Assembly: GCA_037903475.1 (NCBI GenBank)
Contig: JBAJFG010000210.1
Location: 62,001 to 126,000, forward strand
Direction of reading: 5' to 3'
Source: Ancylostoma caninum
Lineage: Eukaryota > Nematoda > Chromadorea > Rhabditida > Ancylostomatidae
Length of the DNA: 64,000 bases
Shown: positions 34,355-44,869 of the stretch, piece by piece
How positions within the stretch are numbered: the stretch's first letter is position 1
Layout of the letters: each line of letters begins with the position of its first letter
Position numbers and translations under genes: made by a program
The notes under the pieces: model-generated
Databases searched by the model: none
What the model was told of the DNA's origin: nothing
What the model saw: only the letters and a program-made list of their open reading frames with translations

Positions 34355-34576
34355 GTGGCAGCAAGCGCAACTCTTGTTCCAACCAACGATGCGCCATCCG
34401 GAAGGACGAGAATCTCGCTAATTTCAGGCTAGGGAAAAACCGTCGAAGGTTTTGAATGCGTCATCATGAGAACATTGCACATTAACTTGAAAGACTCTGG
34501 GCTACACGACTTCACCCAAAGTCTTTGGAAAAAGAAACATATTAAGCCAAGGCCGCAAACTTTCTGATACACTTGT

Positions 34577-35270
34577 AGTTTTGCTTGTGTTTGTGTATCA
34601 TATGTTATGTGTGTGTGTTATGTTATTAGTCTAGAATCCTCTTAACAAAGCACCGCAAGGGCAGCACTGACGGAAAAATGGATACACTCTCCAATGATGA
34701 AAGCGAGAGGTTTAGACAGTGCTTTCAAGGTTTCGTGGCGGAGCGCTACTCTAGCGGTCTTCAGCCCTCTGGGCGAGAGAGTGTTTAAAACGACTTGACA
34801 TTGCGTTACAGCAGTGTACGGAGCAGAGTAGCCTTTCTGTTGACGCTTTGGCAGTATGCCTATGGAATCACGGTGCAGTGGAAGTGGCACTCTTCGAATG
34901 GATGGATAAGCATCCTGAAGGGTAGCGCAGCGATGGGTCGCACTCGGTCCTTGCCTTGTGGATGTACCTTTGTACACTTAATCACGGCGTCCCGCAGAGA
35001 TTAGGGAGTCCTAGGGTCAGTGTTTGTTTCTAAGAAGGATACTACAATCCAATACACCAGAAGAACGGATGAGGAACGGGTCATCCTAAGCTGTTGTGAC
35101 AATTCCTGAAAGCACATGCAATTGACCAAACTCTGAGTATTTCCTAACTTTCTTCCATTATTCTCGAGATTTACAAGTAGTGCGGATGCACTGATGACGG
35201 GCAAATGTGCCGGGGGTCCATAGTTCAGAAAAAAAAAACAACAGAACAACAGGATAGGAATCCACCGATC
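34577..35270. other. Spacer before Helitron-like element 2
   Basis: There is a TG-rich stretch near 34600-34625 and short frames on both strands without motifs. The unplaced 5' end of the following Helitron-like element may lie in the last 100 bases. Confidence 0.3.
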
Positions 35271-35274
35271 GAGA

Positions 35275-36129
35275 AATGGTCCGCCGTGCCTCAACAATGG
35301 GGAAAACGCCAACATATGGGTCCACGGATGGAGAGTGGGTCTGCCGTGGCCAGTGGTATGGAAAACACCAGGATATGGGTACACGGATGCAGAACGGGTC
35401 TGCCGTGGGCAATGGCAGGGAAAACGCCGAGATTAAGGTTCACAGATGGAGGATGGGTCTGCCGTGGCCAGTGGTATGGAAAACACCAGAATATGGGTAC
35501 ACGGATGGAGAACGGGTCTGCCGTGGCCAATGGCAGGGAAAACGCCAGGATATTGGTCCACAGTTGGAGAATAGGTACGCCGTGGCCCAGTAGTGGGGAA
35601 AACGCCAGGATAAGGGTCCACTGATGGAGAATGGGTCTGCCGTGGACCAGTAGTGGGGGAAACGCCAGTATACGGGTCCGCGATGAAGAATGGGTCTGCC
35701 GTGGCCAATACCAGGGAAAACGCCGAGATTAAGGTCCACAGATGGGGAATGGGTCTGCCGTGGCCCAGTAGTTGGGAAAACGTTGGTATACTGGTCCAAA
35801 GATGGATTATGGGTCTGCCGCTGCCCAGTAGTTGGGAAAACGTTGGTATACTGGTCCAAAGATGGATTATGGGTCTGCCGCTGCCCAGTAGTGGGAAAAC
35901 GGCAGTCCGCGATGAAGAATGAACCCGTCGTGGCCAATAGCAGGGAAAACGTCAGGATATGGGTCCACGAATGGAGGATGGATCTGCCGTGGACCAGTAG
36001 TGAGGGAAACGCCAGTATACGGGTCCACGAATGGAGGATGGGTCTGCCGTGGCCAATAGCAGGGAAAACGCCGAGATTAAGGTCCACAGATGGGGAATGG
36101 GTCTGCCGTGGCCCGGTAGTGGGGAAATA
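35275..36129 (+). repeat. 59-60-bp minisatellite, about 14 units
   Basis: Each unit contains GGGTCTGCCGTGGCC, CAGTAGTGGGGAAAACGCC and GGTCCACRGATGGAG at a 59-60-base step, with variants such as TATACTGGTCCAAAGATGG. Read in reverse it matches the array at 51721-52240. Two adjacent units (about 35761-35880) are identical, showing recent duplication. Confidence 0.92.
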
Positions 36130-36149
36130 GTGTATGTTAGAGGTGGGCT

Positions 36150-36490
36150 AGCGGTATGATCCGCGTCCAAAATAGGGGGAACGCCTGGGGACGGGTGCAA
36201 CGGCGTGATAAGGGTGCGCCGGCGTCTAAAAGTGGAGAAACGCCTGGAGTCAGGTCCATCGGCGTGATAAGGGTGTGCCGGCGTCCGAAAGTGGGAAAAC
36301 GCCAGTAATCGCGTCCAACGGCGTGATAAGGGTGCGCCGGCGTCCGAAAGTGGGAAAACGCCTGGAGTCGGGTCCAACGGCGTGATAAGGGTGCGCCGGC
36401 GTCCGAAAGTGGGAAAACGCCTGGAGTTGGGTCCAACGGCATGATAAGGATGCGCCGGCTTCCAAAACGGGAGGAATCTTTGGAGGCAGG
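36150..36490 (+). repeat. 59-bp minisatellite, about six units, second type
   Basis: The unit is GGCGTGATAAGGGTGCGCC, GGCGTCCGAAAGTGGGAAAA, CGCCTGGAGTCGGGTCCAAC. It is the same array type as in element 1 (16115-16380) and shares GGGAAAACGCC and GGGTCCA with the neighbouring array, so the two types are probably related. Confidence 0.9.
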
Positions 36491-36790
36491 TTCCAACGGT
36501 GAGATAAGGGTGCACCTGTGTTTCAGGTCCAATCCCAGTTTGCACTTACTCGGTCAATTTTCACTATTTACTTCCACCACAGCAAACCGAAATGCGTCAC
36601 CACAAATTGTTGGAATGAGCTGTCCATGGTGGGTCAATGGTTCCATGAACCGCGGTAAAGAATACTTCTCTGTGGATAGTGTCTGTTCATCCACCTTCAC
36701 TAATCTTATCTGAGGACAATGAAAGTATGCGAGCGAAGCGAGCACGAAAAGAAGCCTGAGAGTCCGGCGTCAGCCGGACGATCAGACTGG

Positions 36791-37737
36791 TATCATTAAT
36801 TAAGTTGTTATCTGACGACCATTTGTTGAATGCAAGGATGGTTCACTTTGTATCATTACTCCTTGAAACCGGTATTCAACAAATTTGTGAGGTAAGCCGT
36901 GCTTATTCAGCTACATTAAGACACCAACCGTACGGAAAAGATCTGACAGACGTCCTGCTCTGGAACTCAGAAACAAGTTTCTGATCGCATCTGAAACTTG
37001 CTTTCCCAAAAGTTTGTCGACAACTTGTTTTCACACGTCCTTTCCGGCAACTTTTCCGCCCAAAAGCTTGTAGAGAGCTTGTTTTCGTAAATTTTTGGTG
37101 AAAAAGGCGAAAGCAAATGCGCAGAAATCTTGTCGGCATTAAAGTATGAAAACAAGTTGTCGACAAGCTTCTAGGCAACCAAGTTTTAGAGGTGATCAAA
37201 AACTTGTCCATGAGGTTCTGAGTGAGAGATGAAAATAGGCATGCAGTTGTGTGCGTGTGCTGTGTTCGGTTATTAAGAGCTGACCAGCCGGGTAACAGAT
37301 GCAGCACGAGCCGGTGTTCTTAAAAAGTTCCGAGCAGCTACAACGGTCCTCGCTCCTCACTTCTATGGAAGCTTCTATGACAACCACATAATCCAACGCC
37401 ATCACATTGACGATTAGATTTAGTTCATAACATTATTACACATGACACTTTTACCCTGTCCCTCTTTTCTTTGAAGTAAAACTTTTTTTGTTATTCCATT
37501 CAATTTTCCGGAGTGGCGGAGTTGCCATTTTTCCCACGCCCCTGGCTTGCCACTCCTGTGCCCGGCACTGGAACGAGTACTAGTTCAGAAATGGTAGCGT
37601 AATTAATTACCCATAATTTTCTGGTTTTGATTCAGGATGTTTGTAATGCTCAACGAGACGGTCGAATTGTAAAGGCCTTGTTGGCATGTTCCTCGAGAAG
37701 GACGCCGCGTTTTGTTTTTCGTTCCAATTCAAAACGG
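36791..37737. other. Spacer with 20-bp inverted repeat
   Basis: A perfect 20-base inverted pair lies at 37014-37033 and 37147-37166 (TTGTCGACAACTTGTTTTCA and its complement), extended by a further three of four bases. The words AAACTTG/CAAGTTT recur around it. Frames in this part have no known motif. The rest is featureless. Confidence 0.55.
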
Positions 37738-38215
37738 TTCAATTACTCAAGCTTGAGGTGTATTCTCCAAGAAGGTGTACATAGGGAGAGCGACGGTGTT
37801 GGATTGAAATCTCACCGCTCGACCAATCGACAGCCTGATTTCTGCGTAATATCTCGCAGTCCTCGGCGTACCGTGCACGAAAGAGCGCACGCGCCTGGAC
37901 CACATGGATCCCGGCGATATTTTTTTCGCATGAGGAAATCGATGATTCATAGAGAAAAGTACAGGAGTGCTACAGAAGAAAACATAGTTTTCTAGAACTT
38001 TTTGGAGAATTCTTAATCATCCCCAAAAATTCCGGAAAAATCCGGAAATTTCTCCGAAATTCCGGAAATTTGCGGAAGAATTCGTGAAATTTTCCGGAGA
38101 ATTCTTGTGATTATCCAATGATTTCTGGAGTTTTTCTCTAGAATTCCGGAAAATCAGGAAAGTTTTTCAAATGAAATCTTAAGACAATTAAGCGGATTCT
38201 TCTTGAAATTACTCG
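37738..38215 (+). repeat. Dispersed repeat family X, copy 2
   Basis: This aligns with 45021-45490 over about 470 bases: ACTCAAGCTTGAGGTG, GAGCGACGGTGTTG, GAAATCTC, CGATGATTC, GGAGTGCTAC, GAAGAAAACATAG, then a stretch rich in TTCCGGAAATT words. It lacks the 5' TTGGCGAGACA part found in the copies at 28770 and 44870. It is non-coding. Confidence 0.75.
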
Positions 38216-40450
38216 GTCTAAACTAGAAAAGTTTCACCTGAGGTTATACTCCACTTGGTCTGCAGCACCTTGCGTCGTCATCGCTGGCGTCAAGAACAAC
38301 CGATCGCTAGCACAGGCGACCGACGATTGCTGACATCACTGGCCGCGTCGGCATTCCACATATATAGGCATCGTCGCCACAATCGCCAACAAATGCGAAG
38401 CATGGTGCTTTACTCCACGTGGAGTGTAACCGCTTCTTGGAACCACACATTCAAAGCAGTGTCTGTTCGGTTCCCCCACTATTTGCCACAATGATATGAC
38501 GTTTATCTCACTTCAGCACGGTGAACTCAATTAGCTGCCCATTCGTTCTCCGTGCAACGTTAACGACGCAGGCGACAGAAGTGGTTTGCTATACTATAGT
38601 ACTTGGAAGCATGTAATCTAAGTCTCACACGTGGGCTATGCATTTTTGCACTTTAGTTCGCCGCAATGGGTTACGGCGACATGAAAATCACAAATACTTC
38701 TGAAGATTTCCGGGATTCTGGAGTTTGAGTCTTTCCGGCTTCTTAGTGTAAGTTGGCTTACCGAGCAGTATTTACGAATATACTTGCTTTGCAAACGCGT
38801 TGAATGATGTGTAGGCTTGTAGCTTGCCTCCAACGAATATAGGAACTCACGCCGAAACCCTGAGATCGTCGTAGATTGGGATTACAGATGCGAGGAAGCA
38901 GCTGTTTCTTTTTTTTTGTTCTCTAAACAGCAGCTTTTATAGGGGTTGCAGTGTTTGAAAATTTTGTTGACATCTCGTATTCTCGCTCTATTCAGACAGA
39001 AATCGTAGTGCGCAACTGCCACGTCTGACACGTGCCATAAATGTGGTCGAAAGAGGAGACCCAATAAACTCTGATCCCGGCGTTTCTGTTAAGAATGTCA
39101 AACACACCCGGATCATACCTGCACTTCCCCCTTTCAAACAAGTTTCATGTATGTTTGTGGACTCAATTGTGATCTTCTCACTCATTAACCTATAGCTTTG
39201 TTCAGCTAAATTTGCGGGAAGATCTGCAGAACTGAATGCCGAGAAGAAACGACAAGGCATATCAAAGAATAACAGCGGCCTTCCGGTACATCCTTCTAAA
39301 GGTTAGGTTCCTATCCATGCGTAAAACCTCACAGGTTGTAAATATCTGGAATCCACTATTTCAAATTTTTTATGTTTGCCACCGGATTTACTCGAATTAT
39401 TCCGGCCTTCAAAATTCAGAAACAGGTGTTTCGTTTCCAAATTAATTCAGATCACTGAGCCACCCGAAGCATCTAAAAATATGCAGTGCGTATAAATAGC
39501 AGAAACGGACGAGATTCGTAATTGCGCACTTTGCCCCGGAAGATAGAGAACACTTTGCTTGGTATAAAATTATATGGTGCACATAGTATATTTCCTATCT
39601 AAATGATCTGTTTAGATAGGAAATATACTATGTTTATATTTCGCGGGAGACCTACTGGATCTCGAAAGTGTTGGGCTGAAAATCGCCGACAGCGAAGCTT
39701 CCTCAAAGTCCGAGTAAATTAGCCATTTGGATAGTTCTCTTTTTCAGGGTCGCACTCCTTAAACTTTTTTTGAAGTCTCGTTCTTTCATTGGTCTCGCAA
39801 ATAGCGAAGAAGAAAGAAAAAAGGTGTATAACATACTGAGCGAACAAAATGAAGACCAAAACTACTTGAAGCCTTGCAGAAGGCCCTGTGAGCTGATGAG
39901 AAATCCTTATCCAACTCCGCCGGCTGCACTGCGGTAGTTTTTTTTTAGGAAGGAAGTACTCGGCTACTTGCATAGCGGCGATTCCTCTCATGGCACGTTC
40001 AAATGGGTCGCCAGCAGTGTAGGTTCAATTTTTTCCAATTTTCATCTTTCCATAAATTTTTATTACCCTGAGTTCTCCTTTACCTTTTAGTGTAGGGCGC
40101 GCGCGGGGCTGACGATGTCCCGCGTTTACGCAAGCAGCGCACCGAGTGACAGCCAGGAAGGCTCACGCAGAGGGGTGTGATTCTTAAAATGTATCCTCAA
40201 AACACTCCAAATTTTTCGCATAGAAAGCTACTCGCTGGGCTGATCGCGGAATCGGTGCCCATTTTGTCCAATGACGTCATTTTTATCCACTTGAACACCT
40301 AACCTTCGTGTTCAGCATGTGAAATAACCCCGCTGCACAATTTTTCAGGAGATTCTACGACATCTCTGCCAGCGTATTTGATCCCGATTGAAAAGGGTAT
40401 TCCCTTTGATTCATTGAAATTCTTTTCCTTTCGCTCCAGCAACAGTTTAC
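38216..40450. other. Spacer with isolated frames
   Basis: There is no confident gene. A minus-strand frame at 39991-39719 holds a hydrophobic segment (LQVVLVFILFAQYVIHLFSF) followed by a charged tail and stop, which could be a terminal exon of a membrane protein, but no partner exon is found. A perfect 23-bp hairpin lies at 39581-39633 (listed separately). Confidence 0.35.
39581..39633. repeat. Perfect 23-bp stem hairpin with 7-base loop
   Basis: The left arm 39581-39603 begins ACATAGTATATTTCC. The loop is TGATCTG (39604-39610) and the right arm 39611-39633 is the exact complement of the left. It is AT-rich. It may be the joined ends of a deleted transposon or a fold-back RNA source. It has no bulges, unlike a typical microRNA precursor. 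Confidence 0.9.
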
Positions 40451-40619
40451 GCCTCACAGGGGTGCGGGGGTAACACTGGGTGTCGGACTTCGATGCACAG
40501 CGGAGGCACATCCTCCGGTAGGGTCTCCCAAGCTGAGAACGGATTCGACTTTTCCAAGCAACTGGATGCCTAGGTAAGAGTAAACCACTATCAGGAGTTT
40601 CCACCGTCTTGGTATCTGT

Positions 40620-42021
40620 CGCAAAGTGGCTTTCTTGTTCCACTTAGGTCGGCGACTACCTGTGATGACAGCTGAGCTCGCCGTGGCAGGGCTGCTCAGC
40701 AAGGAAAAAACTTCTACTTGTCTGTCCAGCACACTTTCTGCCTCACACACCGCGCTTTGCCGTTTCAGACGTCGGATGGTACGGCAACCGGTGGGAAGCG
40801 ATCAAATTTCGAGTTATGCAGTACGTCTTTGATTTCGGACCAAGGCGACAAGGGCAGGACACGCCATGGGAACTGTTTCATGCTCTGCACTTATAACGCC
40901 AGAACTGTCTGTACAGACGTCGACCTCCACGATCTCCTCGGAGCTGCAGGGCGAATCAATCTCCATGAAATCGCTCTACAGGAGACCAAGAACAGGAAGA
41001 GCGACGTTCAACAGCCCCGCGACGGAACACTGGTCATCCGCGGAGAAAAGTTCCCTTCAAGAAATGTTCGAGGCGTTGGCTTTGTCGTGCACAAATCTGT
41101 CGTCCATCTCGTCGACTCACACGAGATCCTCTCACCTCGTCTAGCCATTCTCCGTCTTAACCTTCTCCGTCACAAGTCCTTCAGTATCATCAAGTGTTAC
41201 TCTCCAACGCTCAGCTGATGAGGCGGAGTTGGACAATTTCTACGTGAGATTGGAAGAAGTCATCACAACGAAAAGTCTTTCTACAAATTCGTTGTTGGGG
41301 ACCACAAAGCCAAACTTAGGAAGGCTGTTGGAGACGAGTACAAGAAAGGAAAGTTCGGATTAGGAGACCGGAACGAAAAGGGTATTCGTCTCGCTGGGCT
41401 TCTGTCCTCTGCACGCCTCTTCCATGGAAATTCCATTTTCATGAAGAAGGAACACCGCGGGTGGACATAGGAATCACCCAATGGTACGACTCTCACGGAG
41501 ATCGACCACATACTCACAAACCGAAGGTGGTGTCTATTTGATGTTTCAGTAGTACTATCATTCTGCTGTAGATCCGATCACCGTCTGCTCCGTGTAAAAA
41601 TGTGAAAATTCGATTCAGCCGCAGGATGGAAAAGAACATCTGCCACCGCGGAGGAAGAAAAGAAGTCGTTAATGACGATACCGCTCTTGCTGAGTCTCTT
41701 TCCGAACACGACTGGCATATCGAGGAAGACCCCACCCAGGACTACGAGATGCTCCTAGAAAAACTAAGAATCTATGCTGAACGCGCTTCAAAACCCCGAA
41801 CAACAAACTTGGAACGCATTTCGAAGAGCACCAAGGAACTGCTCTTCGAAAGAAGGGTCTCGAGGCTTGATCCGAATGCATCCCACATGGAGCAGTTGAT
41901 AGCCAGTGCCAGCTGCAGAAGAACATTGCATGAGGATCTGCAGAAGTTCAGGCGGAGGAAGGTTCTGGAAGCAGCAGCAGGGAGAAGAAGTCTGAAGAAG
42001 TGTCTCGCTTACAAAGCCTAA
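40620..42021 (+). pseudogene. RTE-type LINE relic 2, endonuclease half
   Basis: Frame 40718-41218 carries the start of an RTE endonuclease: [38 protein letters not shown] (catalytic Glu), [30 protein letters not shown]. After several frame changes (41219-41600) the SDHRLLRVKM motif and then the linker frame 41602-42021 follow (KNICHRGGRKEVVNDDTALA, a charged helical region ending LKKCLAYKA). The reverse transcriptase is absent. The endonuclease would nick chromosomal DNA, but the broken frames make this copy dead. Confidence 0.82.
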
Positions 42022-42930
42022 ACGCTGGACTCTATCTTTGGAAACTGTGCAGCACGAACGCAACCCGAACAGTGCAGTACGTCGAGTTCAAAGCTTAAGA
42101 CCATTTTTGACCTCTTGCTTTCTCTTCTACTGTTAAACTTTGCTCCCCTTTACAGAAATTGCGGAAGAATGGAAGAAATTGACAACAGCAAGAAATGAGA
42201 GACGCCCGTATGTAGAATTTGAAACCGACGTATTACGCTGTTCGGGCGGCATTGGCGCAGCACAACTGTCAGACGCATCCACTTGCGAAGGATGTAAGAG
42301 CACGATGTGGACGGTAAGATGATTTGGAATGCCCCAAGGTCATGTGAGGGACCGAACGATCCCCAACGAGCACAGGTACAATAAACCTGGGCTGAATTTA
42401 GGTTATTGGCGTAAGTAGCGGTGCCGTGATGGAATTGCCATTGACGGACTATCCGACTGACGAGGTTGAGAGAACAAGCGTAGATGTCGCCACGTATAAA
42501 GATTCAAGTTCAACTGATTAATTCTTTAAAATACCTTCCTTACAGATATGTGCTGGGGACCACTTTTCTCTAGTTAAAAGGAGGACAATTCCACGGAAGT
42601 GGGGTTTGGTTTGGGTGCTGACGTCCGTCATGCTCCCGATCATGACCGAGCTTCTGCGTCGGCACCCTCTTGCCTCTACATGTTCTCTCTTCATTTTCTG
42701 ACTTGCCGCCGTGGGCTTAGGTCGTGTTGGGAGCAATCGGGCTGCCCGCAGCCCTGAGGTCATTGCTGCCAACAAACTGGTGTCCAACGTGAGGGCACAT
42801 GCTTGAGAATAGAAAGATGCCGACATCCCTCTGGCTATTTGCTCGGCAGATACCTCACGTCACGGCAGCAGCAGGTGGCTGCCACCACTAAGGGCTTTAC
42901 TACCGGTCAGAATGTATATGTTGTAATATG
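42022..42930. other. Spacer with one possible exon
   Basis: After a CCCTTTACAG acceptor at about 42154, a plus-strand frame reads EIAEEWKKLTTARNERRPYV and CSGGIGAAQLSDAS before a stop at 42320. It could be an exon, but no partner is found and the family is unknown. The remainder is unassigned. Confidence 0.3.
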
Positions 42931-42934
42931 TTGA

Positions 42935-43369
42935 TTAGCACTTAACTAAAAATTCCTGCAAACATTCTAATGGAGCTTTAACAGTAACACTACGAGACGT
43001 GGCACATAAAAAGCACGCTGGGCCACTATCTGTGACAAAAGCCTGGACAGTAACTTGCGCACCCACCCCATGCATCTCGCCAACCAGCTGGACCACCTCT
43101 TCAAATATCCCACCAATCTCATGGAGCATCTTCGTTTCCTGAGCTTAAACGAACAATAAAGATTGACTTGCGCTCCTACTCATTTGTCTCCTCCACCCTG
43201 TGGATGATCTCCCTTTTCTAGGCCTCACGAACTCACCGAATTCAGTTGATTGCTTTGCAGTGGTGAAGAAGAATGTTCCAAAGCTATGGTTTCTCTTGTT
43301 ATGCAGGTGAAGTGGTAGTAATATATAATCATCAGTTGGAACTTTTTTGGTTTGGTAGATATGAGCCAT
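42935..43369 (-). CDS. Small uncharacterised two-exon gene C (114 aa)
   Basis: ATG is at 43369 and exon 1 spans 43369-43229 (47 codons, donor GTGAGG). A 90-base intron ends in GCTCAG, and exon 2 spans 43138-42935 (67 codons plus stop). Both exons are whole numbers of codons and join without a stop. Exon 1 reads AHIYQTKKVPTDDYILLPL and HNKRNHSFGTFFFTTAKQS. Exon 2 reads KMLHEIGGIFEEVVQLVGEM, VQAFVTDSGPACFLCATS and ECLQEFLVKC. There is no signal peptide or membrane segment. A stronger-looking donor 10 bases earlier (GTGAGT) would give a frame that stops, so it was not chosen. The family is not recognised. It lies between an RTE relic and a large palindrome, so a repeat-derived origin is possible. 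Confidence 0.5.
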
Positions 43370-43616
43370 GTCGTGTCACCGAAAGTCGACGAGGAAAAAG
43401 AAAGAAGATTAGTGGGAAAAGATGCTCGTGATGCTTATTCTCTTTTCACAATAATTTTTTTCAGCTTTTATTCAGAACTTTGAAGAAGTATAAAGTTTTT
43501 AGAATAAGTTTGGTTTAAACTAGAAGGATGTGATAGTCGCACAGGGCGGCAACGCTGAGGGTGTGTTTGTGTGATTGGTTTACTGAGTTGTTCACTAGGT
43601 GATTTGTACAAAAGCA

Positions 43617-44523
43617 GTTGTATTCTGTATTTCATGCAGTCCTAGGTACAGTCCTTCTGCGCAATCGGTAGAACGTTTTCGAGCGCGCCGAGCCTGCGGC
43701 GCGTGCGCGGCGCGGCCCGCTAATAACAGCGGTCCGGTGTCCTCGATCAGCTGTTCAAGGGCACCTTTCGTCAGGCATTGGCCCAGGTATGCGTTTTTCG
43801 TCTATTTTCTCTATTAATTGGAGTACTTTGGACTGTTGAGGCCTGTGGCTGACCGATATTGATCGGACGGCCCCGCATGCCTCGTTTCTTGCAGGTATCG
43901 TTTTTCTTTGCTTCTCAATGTTTTTTCATTTGTTTTTGGCCCCGTAGAAAGCTGCTCGTCCCAGGTAGCCTCTTCTTTTTAGGAAAGAGGACCCTGGGAC
44001 GTGGCGGCTCATATAGGGGCCTCTTATTGAGAAAAAACATGCGAGGAAAACAAGGGAAAAACGACGACCATTCGAACAGGGACGGAACGTCAAAGATTCC
44101 GAACAAAATAAATAGGGTCCCGTTACCAGCCACCACGTCTCAGGGTCCTCTTTCCTACGAGGAAGAGGCTACCTGGGACAAGCAGCTTTCTACAGGGCCA
44201 AAAACAAATGAAAAGACATTGAAAAGCAAAGAAAAACGATACCTGCAAGAAACGAGGCATGCGGGGCCGTCCGATCAATATCGGTCAGCCACAGGCCTCA
44301 ACAGTCCAAAGTACTCCAATTAATAGAGAAAGTAGACGAAAAACGCATACCTGGGCCAATAACTGACGAAAGGTGTCCTCGAACAGCTGGTCGAGGACAT
44401 CGGACCGCTGTTACCAGCGGGCCGCACCGCGCACGCGCCGCAGACTCGGCGCGGTTGAAAATTTTCTACCGATTGCGCAGAAGGACTATATGTTTGCTGC
44501 TCACTGAAAACAGAGATACAAAG
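43617..44523. repeat. 0.9-kb palindrome with arms of about 400 bp
   Basis: The left arm (about 43617-44025) and right arm (about 44110-44523) are inverted copies with only scattered substitutions, separated by about 85 bases. Each arm contains an exon-like stretch: on the plus strand SPSAQSVERFRARRACGAC and on the minus strand SPSAQSVENFQPRRVCGACA. Each leads to PFV..WPR and a GTATGCG donor-like site (43789 in the left arm, mirrored at about 44352). A CTTGCAG acceptor-like site ends each candidate intron (about 43895). Transcription through it would make a long hairpin RNA. Confidence 0.85.
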
Positions 44524-44869
44524 AACAAAACTTGATCCGCGAATTCTGTGAGTTATTCTCTCACTTTCGCTTCGCGAAGCTCTTTTTCGACTGAATAACT
44601 CTGGTAACACCGCAGCACGATCGCAGCAACTGGGAACCGTTGCTGCTAGAGTTTCTACTCGAACCATTACGCCGTTCGGGCTGCTTTCGTGCTGAACAGT
44701 TATCAGAGAATGTTATAGATATATGCAATTGTGAAATAGTGTAGCTCCAAGTTAAGGAAGTGAATCCTTCACACCCTGTTGGAATTCAAAAAAACCACAC
44801 TAGGACAATACTGTCACACTCTTCGCAAAATAGCGAACTAACGTGGCTTACGGGGCCACTAGTACAGTT

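Larger units (their letters stand above)
19024..34575. mobile_element. Outer mariner-like element hosting the transposon nest
   Basis: The left end reads TA-AGGATGTATCAAAAAGT followed by ATCCGGCC. On the opposite strand the right end reads TA-CAAGTGTATCAGAAAGT followed by TTGCGGCC. These imperfect inverted repeats are flanked by TA at 19022-19023 and 34576-34577. Once the LINE and one copy of its target duplication are removed, about 540 bases remain. That is too short for a full transposase, and none is recognised. The interpretation as a small Tc1/mariner-type element that later received the LINE is inference from the terminal match. Confidence 0.55.
35275..36790 (+). mobile_element. Helitron-like non-autonomous element 2 with two minisatellites
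   Basis: The right end has the hairpin GTCCGGC-GTCA-GCCGGAC at 36762-36779, then seven bases, CTGG at 36787-36790 and host T at 36791, exactly as in element 1. The final 260 bases align with 16383-16642. Upstream are two tandem arrays with units of 59-60 bases. The 5' terminus is not resolved, so the start is the array start. No Rep/helicase coding sequence is present. Confidence 0.7.

Noticed and set aside
35275..36490. CRISPR-like array
   Set aside because: Units are contiguous tandem repeats with no unique spacers, in a eukaryotic genome.
35205..36545. Several frames of 90-215 codons on both strands across the minisatellite arrays
   Set aside because: They are produced by repetition of 59-60-bp units without stops, they occur on both strands, and they have no domain or start context.
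43859..44323. 154-codon plus-strand frame
   Set aside because: It runs across the palindrome centre and exists only because the arms mirror each other.
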